This document shows, one piece after another, positions 10,836-22,198 of a DNA stretch of 64,000 bases. Source of the DNA: Acarospora socialis (taxonomy: Eukaryota > Ascomycota > Lecanoromycetes > Acarosporales > Acarosporaceae). A program made the translations under genes and the position numbers. How positions within the stretch are numbered: position 1 is the stretch's first letter; every line of letters starts with the position of its first letter. Below the pieces are notes generated by a model, which did no database searches, was not told the DNA's origin, and worked only from the letters and a program-made list of their open reading frames with translations. The stretch spans positions 1,612,001 to 1,676,000 of the forward strand of contig JAMYGW020000001.1 of NCBI GenBank assembly GCA_025617375.2, in the 5' to 3' direction.

Positions 10836-11495
10836 TCAGCCGTGCATCTTCCAGTATTGATTCGCCTTTCCACTTCTTGCCTGCTTTTGACTTAGCAACC
10901 GGACGGCGGCTAAGATATAGATACTCACTTGGGCAAGGGCAGCGTCCTTCACCTTCTTGGGGGTGTTCTTGAATTTCTGAGATTCAATTGTCGCACTCCA
11001 CGCATCATTTACAATCTCTCTTGTACACTCGAGATTCGGGTTGACCTGAGGCAGCGTGGTAGTTGCGAATCTCACATATTCCAGGCGTTCCAGGTCACAA
11101 TTCGGCAATGATACATTCGTCCCGTTGATACGGATCGTTCCTAGTGTTCGTGTCCCACGGAAGGGATCATGAAACCATGAAAGATACTCCTCCTCCGATT
11201 TCTTCCAAAAATCCGTGGTCTTTCCTGAGGAAGCCTAGCGTACAAGTCACTAAATGCATGCAAAAAAGGGGAGCAGGATTCGCACCTGGCGAAACAGCTC
11301 CGCTCGTTTGGCCGAATTGCCTGGCCAATGGTTTTTCACCGCCGTGAACCAGCCCTTGTCGACCGCGTCCTTGGTGATGGCGCCTCTCATGCCAGGGTTC
11401 GCTTTGAACATGGCCTCGGCGTAATGGCGGTATGTGGCGTCTTGGGTTTTGAAGTTGTACGCAGGTAGCACCAGTTTCGGCAACTTTGAAGCCAT
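10836..11495 (-). CDS. Unrecognised 186-aa protein assembled from three exons
   Basis: Three short exons on the minus strand join in phase 0: 11286-11495 (70 codons, MASKLPKLVLPAYNFK...), 10929-11234 (102 codons) and 10836-10880 (14 codons plus stop). Introns are 51 bp (donor GTGCGA, acceptor CTAG) and 48 bp (donor GTGAGT, branch TTGCTAAGT, acceptor CAG). The middle exon contains DFWKKSEEEYLSWFHDPFRG and NLECTREIVNDAWSATIESQ; the end is SGKANQYWKMHG. The protein is soluble-looking, rich in Trp/Tyr/Lys, with no signal peptide or membrane segment. I do not recognise the family. The long open phase across all three exons and two good intron signals argue that the gene is real. The unusual GTGCGA donor is the weakest part of the model. 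Confidence 0.62.
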
Positions 11496-12333
11496 TGAAA
11501 CAGCGACAGGGCACGCAAAGGTGTCCTTGACTACTCCTGCTAGGTGCCCTTTCTTACTCGTGCCTGATGAAGACGCCTAGTGGACAAGGCAAGAGCTTAT
11601 ATGTATCGTGCCAATCGACATCTCAAGCACCGTCTCCTAAGATACCATCTCAGACGAAACACCGAGCTGTTACCCATTCCAACTCCCAAGGCAACACAAA
11701 GCCTCGCACTTGCCCCACACACCGACCAGGCACACCCCCCCAGAACTGACCCGTCACTTCGCAGATCCCCATCCCCTTTGAGACGACCGTTACACAGCCG
11801 ATCTGCCCCTATCCTCCCTTGCAGGTCTCCCCACACTCGGGCGTCCACAGTATATGGGCGTGTGGAGAATCCACCTGCATTATCTTCATGTCTCGGCTGC
11901 CTGGGCACGGCCTTCCTTTCAGATGCATGCACGTTGAAACCCTCACGGAGACATGGATTGTTTTAAGGCTACCTCACAGCATTCCCTTCCGCGTGTGGGG
12001 CTGAGCTGCACTGGTTGAGTTCGCAATGACTCGTCTGGTGAAGGAGGAGAGGTGTACTCGTAGAATGTCTCGCTATGCTGCCTAGAAGTTGAGAATCTGA
12101 CTGCGTGCCTGCCTTGTTGACTATGAAAACTCTGCTCGTGCCGTGAAACAAGGAAAACGACTCGGATGCTGGGGCGCCTGGCTATGCTTGTAAGAAAAGG
12201 AAAGATGCGGACCAAGACGCTGTGTCTGTCTGTCTCGCAAATACAAAACTAAGAAACGTACATGGAAGGATTGGATATGTGAAACCGGGTTCCATAACAT
12301 CGACCCTGCGACGCACTTCCCGAGGCAGGTAGC
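11496..12333. other. intergenic region
   Basis: About 0.84 kb between the 186-aa gene start and the 3' end of the GRAM-VASt gene. Contains only short overlapping open frames on both strands without family patterns. Probably promoter of the first and 3' untranslated region of the second. Confidence 0.45.
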
Positions 12334-15300
12334 CTAACTGGGATCCTCCTTCGCATTCCCATTCCGATCCCCACTCCCACCCCTCCACGCCTTCCTCCTC
12401 TCCACCACCCTCTTCAGCGCCTCCAACCTCTCCTGCGTGACGCGAATCGCATCGTCCACTTCACGCTCGCTCATCTTCTCGCGCAGGAGCCTCGCCTCCA
12501 TCGATTTTCCCGTCAGGGCGCGCTCGCGGTCGCGTTGCTTCCTCGCTTTGGCCGCGGCATCGTCACCGATAGGGTACGCGAGACCGTCCATGCCCACGCG
12601 CTCTTCGAGCCAGTCCCACAGCCCACTCTCTTCGCGCCGCCACATCTCTTCGTAGGCGGCGACACGCTCGGGGGTTGGGAGGCTGGCGTGGCCGAGACTG
12701 GTCGCGGGGTTGGAGGAGCTGCGGAACCATGAGATGAGGAGGAGGGAGAGTAAGAGGCCGATGACGAGGTTGCTGGTGAGGAGCGGCTTGACGATGTCGG
12801 CGATGGGGCCGAGGACGCCGCGGAGTGGCTCGAACAAGCCCCAGTTGTCTTCTTTGGGTTGCGCGCTTGTGGTCGTTCGGCCTGCGGTTGCTGTTGACGC
12901 TTTGGTGACTCCGTCGGCGTCGCCTTTCTTACGGCGGACTTTGGCCTTGGGTTTGGAGCTTGTGGTATCGGTGCGAGGGCGGGAGGACACGCCGGCCTTT
13001 AAGGCTTTGACGAGGTCTGCGGCGTAGGTGACTTGGCCGTCGTTTGCACCCTTCTCGATTGGTCCTTCATTCGGACGTTAGTTTAATGTACAATGGAGTT
13101 AGGGTATTAAGGATCGTTACCTTTAAGCCAGCTCTTACCCGTCCACTCAATGGCGCAAGTCATCAGTATTCTCGTTGAGTTGCCGGCGGCCCACATCAAG
13201 CAGTATTTGGTCTTGACGCTAAACACATTTCCGCTTGGGACGTCCGGTGTCTGTGTCGCAACGGTGATGGATACAGCCTTCTCTAGATCAATAGAATCCA
13301 GAGTCTCCGTAATGATACACTTGGTCTGCTTGGGCCCGATCGACGCGTTGAGCGGCTTGATGTAGGAACAAGTACGAGTCTTGATGTCGTCTGACAGTCC
13401 TTTCTTGTCATCCTCCATTTGCAAGTCCGTCACCTTCTGATCCTCGAGAAGGAACTTCGTCATAAAGGTCCCAGAAGCGGGCCCAAACATCATCGAATAT
13501 ACTTTGCCGAGCGGCGCCGGGACAATCTCGTCCTTGATGAGTTTGTCATAATGGGTACTTTGATCACTACACTCGGTGGGAGCGTGGGTTGCAGGGCCTG
13601 GGAAGTCGGCACTTGCTGCAGCACCAGCAGCACCAGCAGCACCAGCAGCACCAGCTTTCTCACCAGACTTGGCATCACTGTTGCTTAGAGCGCTGTTTGC
13701 TGCGGCACTGGCAGCCACCGCTACTGCAGACGTCTTGCGACTTACTGGCTTGGTTGGCGGATCCCCAAGGTCGCTACCGGCAATACTACCATCGCCTCCC
13801 TCTGTGTAACTCCCTAAGCCTTCCTCTTTGTCTTCGTCTTCGTCGTAGATCTCATCTGCGTCGTCGGAGCCAACTTCACTGCCATCGTCACTGCCACTTC
13901 CGTCGCCTTTTTCTGTCTTGTCACCGGTACCACCTTCATCCAGCCGCACCCCGTTGAGAGAGCTCTTGAGGCTAGGATGACTGATCTTCCATATGCCTAC
14001 GAGAAGGTCATATGTAGATTCCCTACTCAGCAGACTGCGAAACGTATGTCGTGCGTGCAGGGTTTGTATGGCAATGGCGTTCGGGAAGACCATGGCGGTA
14101 TTCTCCTTTTCAATGGAGACAACCTCATCAAAGCTTATGACGAGAGTAGTCACCCAACCTAGGATGTTGCTGGAGAAGCAGATGTGACCTTCGGATACGT
14201 ATAGTCGTCCGGCGAGGATGATGTCCCGTTGCAATGCGCAGCTGTAGTCCTCAATTAGATAGTCGTCTTCAGGCACGCTCCTGAACAGCTGATGAAAGTC
14301 ACGATTACGCTTCTTACTAGCGACCGCGAACCCTGTCAGTTTGGGAACACTGCTTGAAGCTGCGGGGTTTGCCAAGGCAGCATGACCGGCACCAATAGCA
14401 GCACCGATCGCCGAGGTCCCCGTTGCAGCCGAGCTGCCCCTATGTCTGCGAGTAACAGCTTCCACACGACTGCGGACGCTACCGCTACGTTTGATACCGG
14501 TTCCAGCCTCGCCTTCAAATATGCTGCCATTTGGTGGGGTTTGGTCACCTGCCACGCTTGGCTCATATACTGATCCGGGACGTATCCTTGGAGGGACGTC
14601 GTCTAATACAGGATTCGAAGTATCCTCCGGTGGCTTCTCGGCATAGGCTGCCGATACTGCACGAGCGGCTGAGAGATCTTCGGCCCGCGCTTCAGCCTCA
14701 TCACGCTGTGCAGAAGAGACGTCCCTGCCCTTATCCGACAGAAGCCCCGTGGTAGATGGAAACGGACTGGCGGTGGGTAAACCGGCACTCTTAGGCGTGT
14801 CGGGAGTGATTCCAAGATGGCTTAAGCTAAGGTCTCCCATTCCAAGCGAGTCAATGGCTCGCTTCTTAGGTTGAATGGAGCCAGCTAAGTCAGCTGCATT
14901 TTCGGGAACCGCCTCGCCAGGGCCTTCTTGCCCCTTCTGGTCTAAGTCGACACTCTGAGTCCCGCTTCGTGTCCGAGTTTGATTGTTCGCTATGGTGTTA
15001 CTCAGGGTATTTGCTGCATTCTGGGCCGCAGATATTACGGAGGAGAAGAAACCACCAGGACCGCCTGGGGAGCCTCCTGTTCCCGGTGTGCGTAAACCTG
15101 GAACGCTTGACTCCTCGATGGTTGGAGTCAACGGCGCAGATATAGCCTGAGACAACTTGCTCCGTTGATGTGTGCTTGAGTCAGATCGCACCCGTCGATG
15201 AGAAATCATGTTTCCTGACGGTGACGTGACAATCCCGGGCGATGTTCCATCTGCAGATGGTGCTCCTCTCCAAGGTGGGCTGCCCGGTAGAAGGGAGCGT

Positions 15301-16640
15301 TGGTCTGTTGGTGTTGGAGGTGTAACTGTCGTAAGGGGAGCTTCTACCGAAGAAGCACTAGGTGGAGTTCTAGGTATCGTATTCAGAGCAGGGAGGGTGC
15401 GACCGCCAGTTGTAGGGCGATCAGGTGTCGAAGAAGTCTGGATTGGCTGTGGTAACAGTGGTGGGTTCTCTATGGATCTTGATGCCCTACGCGAGCTTAT
15501 GCTTCCTCTTCGATCACCAATGCCAAACAGAGCACCCAAGCCTGTCCCGTTTTCTGCAGACGCTGTCGACGATGGATCGGAGCTGGTATCCGCATTTGTC
15601 CCTTGCTTCAAGATAGGGAGTGTAAGGGCTTCCTTTAGCTTCCCGACAGGGGATATATCCCTTTTCTCCGCGGCAGCGCTTGAAACTGGAACAGCCTGAG
15701 AGACGTCGAATGTGCTAGCATGTCGGGGAGCCAAGTTTATGTCAGAGGAGGAAGGTGGCGGAAGCGTCGAGCTTTCCGTTAGTTTGCTGGGATCTAAGGG
15801 ACTTCCGTCAGATTTCGCGGCATACACGGTAGGCTCTGTGGCAGAAGTCTTGATCAACGGCGACGATGAGGTAAGATACCCAGCGTGCGATTGGCGACTG
15901 ACTAGAAGAGGCGGTGTTGTTGCAGATCTGACGATTATTGACCGCTGTCAGCAATCACAAATGATAGCAGGGAGTTAATCAGCAAGCCGCAGGCAAACCA
16001 TTAGCATTATCAACAAGTCCGACATCTAACTCCAAAAACGCAAACATAAATGAATCCATGACCTGAAAGCTCTTTCAAGAAGATACGTGATTGTGCAGGA
16101 TGTGTCAGTTACGTGGTGTAGTCGCATGTCAGAATCGGACGGTACAGAAGGCGTGGCCGAAGCGCAGATGACGGAAGCTACTCACGGTTCCGGGTCCGAA
16201 TCATATGTGATCAAGCTGCTGCCACCATCATCGTCTTCAGGACTTTGACCTTCGCCTGTCATCTCAGATGCATCATTATCACCGATATTACCGTTAATCG
16301 GCCTGTCTCCAACGCTGCGGCCTCTACTCTCTTGTTCTTGCTCCGGAGCATCGCGGGCTTTCCTGCGCTTCTTACGGATCCGACCCGGTATCAACTTGCT
16401 AATTCGGCCAGAATCCTCTCCATCATTGTGGACCGAATCGTCAGTACCGTGTGATTTGAGCTTTTCCACCGTAGAGTCTATAGATGACCTAATCCCGCCA
16501 CGACTGCTGCCGCTGTTGTCGGTGCCATTGACCGATAACGTCGAGGCATTATCCTTGCGACCATGGCGCGCTTTCCTGAGCACACTCTTGAGACCCTTGG
16601 ATGATGGAGCCGGAGATGTCTCTTGGGTCCCTGAGTCCAT
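12334..16640 (-). CDS. GRAM-VASt membrane protein, Lam/Ysp-type sterol transporter
   Basis: Predicted lipid-transfer protein anchored in parts of the endoplasmic reticulum that contact other membranes. In yeast the Lam/Ysp family moves ergosterol through its VASt (StART-like) domain. Three exons: 16186-16640, 13121-15927 and 12334-13064, 1330 residues. The 258-bp first intron (donor GTGAGT) is provisional; the second is 56 bp (donor GTAACG, acceptor AAG), and both joins keep phase. After a long disordered Ser/Thr-rich half comes a GRAM domain at about residues 685-800 (DFHQLFRSVPEDDYLIEDYSC, LAGRLYVSEGHICFSSNILGW). One VASt domain follows at about 940-1095 (KLIKDEIVPAPLGKVYSMMFG, EWTGKSWLKGPIEKGANDGQ), and a single transmembrane helix at about 1185-1200 (LVIGLLLSLLLISWF). 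Only one VASt is seen, whereas yeast Lam2/Lam4 have two. Divergent from the MIT-domain gene. Confidence 0.87.
13621..13655. repeat. in-frame 9-bp repeat coding Ala-Gly-Ala units
   Basis: About four copies of the 9-bp unit GCACCAGCA lie inside the GRAM-VASt gene, between its GRAM and VASt domains. On the coding strand they encode a Gly-Ala-Ala run. Unit length is a multiple of three, so copy-number change would keep frame. Confidence 0.85.
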
Positions 16641-17047
16641 GTCTCAACCAGCGATGATGGTCAGGCGAGTATTGTAGATAGACGTCGTTCTGGTCACAAG
16701 TCCATATCGTATTGGGTTTCGAAGTCGCCGGATTGAATCGGATACTTCAGGCGTCTAGGCTTCGACAATCAGAATCAAAGATCTCTCCGTGTGAAAGTAA
16801 TTTAATACTTCTAAGGTAGTAGGTAAGGGAGTAGGTAGGAGTAGGTCGATGAGCGTACCCTACTATGTAAGATCGTTCGCGGCGAACCAGTGAATATGAA
16901 GTCACTGCTTCGAGATGTTCGCTTCGAACATAGACCCCTGCGCTGATCCTTGATTCCCCAGACGGAACACAACATAGGCATCTTCCCCCCCGTTGTTACT
17001 GGCTACGACAGCTTGCAGAACCACCGATGCGCCTGGTTCCATACTAG
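16641..17047. promoter_or_regulatory. shared divergent upstream region of the GRAM-VASt and MIT-domain genes
   Basis: 407 bp between two divergent start codons. It holds a degenerate purine-rich tract with repeated GTAGG units around 16815-16850. A minus-strand open frame at 16902-17273 lies over the first exons of the MIT gene and is taken as a shadow. Confidence 0.45.
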
Positions 17048-18562
17048 ATGGAGTCCTCGCCTTTGATTCTGGTACGAAGAAGGTCTCATCTCCTCCGCTT
17101 GGACACACTAACCCATCTGTACATAGGGTCAATCCCACGCTCGGAATGCTGTACGAGAAACACACAAAAGCAACGCCGTCGCTGCGAGCGAAGAGCATGA
17201 TCTGGCAGCAGGAGAGTTTGCTAATGCTGCCAAGAGTACGGGGGATGCAGAAGTGTGAAAAGGAGCTTTCCACGACCTTCAGATGCTCAGGCTAAACATA
17301 ATGATCAGGCCCTTCGCACCCTCAAGCTCCTTGAAGAACATCACCACAAGTTAGCGCAGCTCTTGAGATTTCGCACATCACCTCGGGACGTCATCGCTCC
17401 CACCGAAGCCCAGCCGTCGGAGGCACCTTCTGCTGCGCGAGTCGCACAGAAGGGCCCTAACCCCCTGTCTGACCCGACACGTTCTTCGTCGCCTTACCGC
17501 AACCCACAGCAACCACCGTCGTTGTTGTCACATCATCGAACGCCACCAAGGGATCTTACGTCCTCTATCGTGAGCAGCCTTGCGTCTGCTCGAGGGATAC
17601 CAGCAAAGCAACAGCGAAGCGGTGCCCCGATCTCGCCCACTATATCTGCCCAACATGCTGGCGGCAAGATGCTGGGTTCTCCTGGGAGATCAAGATTGGG
17701 AGACAACCAGGTGAGAGCGTCGTCAGGCTCGGTTGGCGAGAAATCGCAGCCAGGATCGTCGCCGGCGATATCAGCAGCGTCCACACCGTCCAGAGATGCC
17801 GGTCCAAGAAAGGAGATAGCGGATGAAAGTAGTGAGGGACAGCCACGAGCGGCTGATGATCCTTTCCAGAGGTTCTACTCTACGTTTGAGAATTTGCTGT
17901 CTAAGCTTTCCGCCCCCTTAGCCTTTGCAGGCTTGCCTCTTGGGTCTGAAGGAACTGCCCCACCTGAGACACAACCTGATAGGGCAGACAGTCCAGGAGA
18001 AACCACAACTGAACCGAACATGAAGAAGTTCTTCTCCAAGGCAGCGTTACGGGCCATCAAGGATGAGTCTGGTGGCTATGTCTTCGGCGGGGCGGAGAGC
18101 TTCTACGTTGTGCCTACAATAGGCGGTACAATTTCATATGCGGGCATACTCTCACGTGCCGAGCGAGCAAGACTAGAGAGCGACGGTCAAGCTGAAGAGT
18201 TTGTTGATGCCCGAGAATCACCTGGATCACCCAACATCAACAGGAACGCAAAAACAATGGAGGAGTTGCAACTGGAGAATCAGGCATTAAGGGCACTATC
18301 AGATCAACTCAGTAAGCGGCTACACATGTGGGAGGTAAATGCACAATCTTCGTCAATGGCACTGCAGCAGAGCTTGAGAGCAATAGGTGGTGACGAGAAG
18401 GTAAAGGAACTCGAGGAGCAGATCAAGCATGGAAGGAAGGAGATGGAGAAGATGGCGAAGGAGAACGAGAAATTGAAGGGCGTGGTGGCGAGATATAGAG
18501 GTAAATGGGAGGAATTGAAACAAGGGGCTAGGAATAGACGGGATGGCTCGGTAGACACGTAA
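17048..18562 (+). CDS. MIT-domain coiled-coil protein, Atg38/NRBF2-like
   Basis: Three exons: 17048-17071 (eight codons, MESSPLIL), 17127-17252 and 17309-18562, all joined in phase 0. Introns are 55 bp (donor GTACGA, branch CACTAAC) and 56 bp (donor GTGTGA, branch GCTAAAC, acceptor CAG). 467 residues. The spliced N-terminus reads SHARNAVRETHKSNAVAASE then EHDLAAGEFANAAKSTGD and ALRTLKLLEEHHHKLAQLL. This is the three-helix pattern of an MIT domain. The middle is Ser/Pro-rich and disordered, and a segment at about 280-340 (FFSKAALRAIKDESGGYVFGGAESFYVVPT) looks ordered. The C-terminus is a long coiled coil (MEELQLENQALRALSDQLSK onwards). N-terminal MIT plus C-terminal coiled coil is the layout of Atg38/NRBF2, the dimeric subunit of autophagy PI3-kinase complex I. 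The assignment is inference from architecture. Confidence 0.7.
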
Positions 18563-18899
18563 TACTCGCTATTAGGGCTTCTTTGATGAAGAAATGCACG
18601 GAGCTGATGTCAACTTCACACGCGCGCTTGTGTGATTGGTCGGTGTCGGCAGTTTATATGTGGTAGGTAATAGGTCTACCTTTAGGGTTCGATTTGAGCA
18701 TCGTCCGTCTGTAGCCCGCTATCGCCCCATTGAGTAGATTCCATGAAACCAATCCGCTTCAGAAGCTTCGCAGCACGTGCATACCGCACATAAAGTTAAA
18801 GAAGTGAAAGATCCATCAAAAACCAGAAACATAGGGACATTAAATCCACCCTACCCGTCTCGTTAAGCTCCTACCCGTCGAGCGTAACGCTTGATCATC
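18563..18899. other. intergenic region
   Basis: 337 bp between two genes on the same strand. Nothing recognisable beyond presumed promoter sequence of the thioredoxin-fold gene. Confidence 0.45.
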
Positions 18900-19835
18900 A
18901 TGGCGGACTCGACCCCGAAATCATATTCGACCGATCCTACTCTCTACATCTACACATCCCTGACCGCCGGTTCGTCGCACATCATCACCGCAACAGCACG
19001 CCTGGAGACGATCCTCAAAGCCAACAAAATCTCCTTCCAAGCGCTCGATGTCGCGACGGACGAGAAGGCGCGCATGCTGTGGGGCCGACGGGCAGGCAAG
19101 AGGAAGCTGCCGGGTCTCGTGAGGATGGGCCTTGTGGTTGGGGTAAGCGCCTTCTAAGTCGACGACCATCTTCTATATAGACGCTGATGGCTGCAGGACC
19201 TCGAGGAGGTGGAAGAATGGAACGAATACGGCGAACTCCAGGACAATGTCGGCGCCGGGGCCCCTACCAAGATCTCCACGCCGTCCGCGTCGACGAACGT
19301 CACGCCGTCCAAGCCACCTACAGCTCCCATGGAAGACAAGCCGAATAGGGCTGGTGGGGGCCCGCAGACGCCTATGACATTGGCTATGCGTCAAGCGGGA
19401 GAAGAGGCTGCGAAGAAGCCAGGTGATAGGAAGCAGCAGAGCACGACCTCAGGCAAATCTATAGGGACTAGTCCCGAGACGCTACAGAAGCTGGATCATT
19501 CCGCGCCGATACCCCCACCCTCTGGAACAACGGACGCAGCTGTAGCCATCACTCCCGAGCCAGCCGAGGCGGGCGCGAAGTCGAAGGCCGTCGAATCAGC
19601 GGCGTCATCGACGTCTTCGGTCGCCACCCAAGGCCTGGGCGTACCGAAAGAGCCGGTGGTCAAGCACAGAGGGTCGAATGTCTCGTCGGCATCCGCGGAG
19701 GAGATCCGGAGCGTCGAACAGAGCTTGGCCATTGCTGAAGAAGACGAGCCGGGTGATGGGGTGGAGGCAGGTCACACATCTACAGAGTCGGCCAAGGCGA
19801 GTGCAACGGGCAGAGCTACGGATACAGACGAGTAG
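18900..19835 (+). CDS. SH3BGR-like thioredoxin-fold protein with disordered tail
   Basis: Two exons, 18900-19142 and 19197-19835, joined in phase 0 across a 54-bp intron (donor GTAAGC, acceptor CAG). 293 residues. Residues 15-95 (LYIYTSLTAGSSHIITATAR, LETILKANKISFQALDVATD, RKLPGLVRMGLVVG, DLEEVEEWNEYGEL) match the thioredoxin/glutaredoxin-like fold of the SH3-binding glutamic-acid-rich protein family: beta strand, helix, IxFxxxDVAxD, LPxLVxxG, then a helix. There is no CxxC motif, so redox catalysis is unlikely. The rest is Ser/Thr/Ala/Glu-rich and likely disordered. The cellular role of fungal members is not known to me. I prefer the ATG at 18900 because the fold begins shortly after it. Confidence 0.75.
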
Positions 19836-20101
19836 CAGGATCTACCGGGCAGTAGGACTCAGGTCCAGCCTGCTGCCAGTGCGGAGGATGCTGGGCAGTC
19901 GGTGGCGGATTGAATGAGCTGTTAGGGTTCAGGTCGTAGGCACATCAGTATCTGTTGCAGATTTGAGATGGATTGCTCGCGATTTTCATACTACAGTCCT
20001 CGCTTTAGAGCGCCCCTTAAGGATTTCTACAACGGTATCCGATCTCTGTACGAGCTGTTAAGAAAGGTTTGCAATTAGATTCCTTACCGATGCAGACACT
20101 C

Positions 20102-21014
20102 TTATATCTTGCCGCCACCCCTCCGCTTATCCACCGCCTGTCGTAGTTTACTTATGACATCAGCTGGGTCTTTGGCGCCGAACACGGCCGATCCCGCAAC
20201 GATGACATTGGCGCCAGCTTCTGCGGCCTGATCGATCGTACTCTCACTGATGCCCCCATCCACCTCGATGTTCATATCCGGGTATCGTTCCCTGACCGCT
20301 TTGACCTTTGGTAGCTCTGACGCCATGAACTTCTGGCCACCGAAGCCAGGGTGGACCGTCATGATCAAGACCATCTACCCTCCCTATTAGCAGCGTGCGG
20401 AGAATGTACACCAAGCGTAGCGCCGTAGACCCACATCTGGAACCTCGGCCCTGTCCGCATTCTCCAAGATCTCCCACAGTACGTCGACGGGCGTTTCCGG
20501 CTTCAACGCTATGCCAGCCTGCATCTTCTGGTCGTGGATGTACCTGATCAACTCCTTCGGGCTAGTCTTCCGCTCCGAGTGGTCGGCAGGGTTCTCGGCG
20601 GCTGTGGAAGTGACGGCGGCTTCGTAGTGGAAACAGTACAGGTCGCAGCCGGCTTGTTGGAACTCTTTCACCCATTTCTTGGGCTAGGACCGACACGTAG
20701 AAATTCAATCAGTTCGGAGAGGTTCTTGGCGTAAAGGTTTGGGGCCGTGGAAGGCCGTACAGACTGCCTACCTCGGCGATCATCATGTGGCAGTCAAAGG
20801 TGCCCTTGCCGTTCGCCGCTGTGGGTCGCTCGACGTGAGACCGGATTTTGGTCACCACCGGCGCGCCGAAGGTCATGTTGGGCACAAAGTGGCCGTCCAT
20901 GATGTCGATGTGCAGCCATGTTGCTCCGTTGTTGATCGTGTCGGAGCATGCTTTGCCCAAGGCGGCGAAGTCGGCGGATAGGATTGAAGGTGCAATAATG
21001 GCCGGAGGGGACAT
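20102..21014 (-). CDS. rpe1: Ribulose-phosphate 3-epimerase
   Basis: Interconverts D-ribulose 5-phosphate and D-xylulose 5-phosphate in the non-oxidative pentose phosphate pathway (cytosol). Three exons: 20772-21014, 20435-20683 and 20102-20374, all phase 0. Introns are 88 bp (donor GTAGGC) and 60 bp (donor GTGGGT). 254 residues, the normal length. The TIM-barrel signatures are clear. [15 protein letters not shown] opens the enzyme, [20 protein letters not shown] carries the metal-binding His and Asp, and [11 protein letters not shown] a further His. [12 protein letters not shown] is the mobile phosphate loop. [12 protein letters not shown] has the catalytic Asp, and [11 protein letters not shown] closes the phosphate site. 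Start is the only ATG giving the canonical N-terminus. Confidence 0.95.
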
Positions 21015-22198
21015 TATGATAGTTGGGATATGGATTGACGTCTACACTATAGGGCAAGAGGTTTATATGACAACCGATCGAGGTAACAACACAATCGAGG
21101 ATTTCACAGCTTCATCGATCATGAAGGCAGAACTGATGTCAATGTTCTTATCTAAGAATAGATCCCGTGTCTTTGTAAGAGGTCCACTCCGTTCCCTCCT
21201 ACAGCCCCTCCTCAACTTTCAACAGCCGTCCTGGTCATAGCGAACTCCAGCAATCATACAAACTGGAGATAATATAGGTACCTAACTGAAGGCGAACATC
21301 TTATGACTTCAACTTCAACTTCAAGCTTGCCCTAAGCTTTGCTACGCTAATCAGTATCATAGGATCTAATAGGCTTAAAGTGCTACCTTTTATGACTTCA
21401 GATCGCTTCGCTTGCGACTGCGTAAAGTGACACAGTCTGTATAAGTTGATTTGCATTTCAGGGAGAGAGCTTGGTATGTTGTATGTGTGTTCGTGGATTT
21501 TATTCTGGAAGAGCAGTCGTCGACTCGAAACCTGGGCGGTACCCCACCAAAGCGCTGTACGAAGTACTCGACGCGCCCAACTTTAGACCCCAGCGCGTAC
21601 CGAAGTTGCGAATCGCTCTTACGAGCCAATAATAATCACTTCCGCAACCAACCATACCTTATCGTCTTGGACGCTAAGCTTTTCATACGTCTCACCCAGG
21701 CAGCGTCTCGCTGGGAACATTGGACGAACGACCACCACTGGCCACACTTGCAGATTATCGTTGTCGAGGTGGGGCCAGTTTGACCCGGCCACGACTGTCG
21801 GGACCTGCATGCTTGCCTCAAAACCGTTGTCTAGCCTTCTGTGTTACCAGAATCAGACGTGGTCGATGCTCTATGCGTATCGTTCATGCTTCTTGCATGC
21901 TGCTAATTATATGGGGCTTGGAATAGCTCGACTTGTGCGGTGTTGCGGCGGCAAAGAGTCTGCGCCTACTTTCCAGTTCCACATAAGCAAAGCATGGCCC
22001 CATTCAGTTTGAAAATATCTGGCCTTCAAACCGTGCTTTCTGCGTTCCGTCATTCTTTTGTACTCCACTTCGTTGATCGAAGTGTTCATTGATACGTTTC
22101 CGTTGATCTGGTCGCCCTCATATACTAATATTATCGCAAAGCCCAGGTGGCAAGAAGAGCACTGTCTATTGATATATTCTCAGGACCGTTTTTCAAAG
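21015..22198. other. intergenic region between divergent genes
   Basis: 1.18 kb spacer holding the promoters of rpe1 and of the methyltransferase-like gene. AT-rich patches lie at 21300-21400. Short open frames on both strands have no recognisable pattern. Confidence 0.5.

Noticed and set aside
12334-13064. Separate small membrane protein at the 3' end of the GRAM-VASt gene
   Set aside because: A phase-correct 56-bp intron joins it to the VASt exon and restores SWLKGPIEKGAND, typical of one continuous protein.
16902-17273. 123-residue minus-strand frame
   Set aside because: Overlaps the first two exons of the MIT-domain gene on the other strand; those exons carry recognisable helices and splice signals.
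18685-18705. Possible tRNA B-box-like GGGTTCGAT
   Set aside because: No matching A-box or acceptor stem could be found around it.
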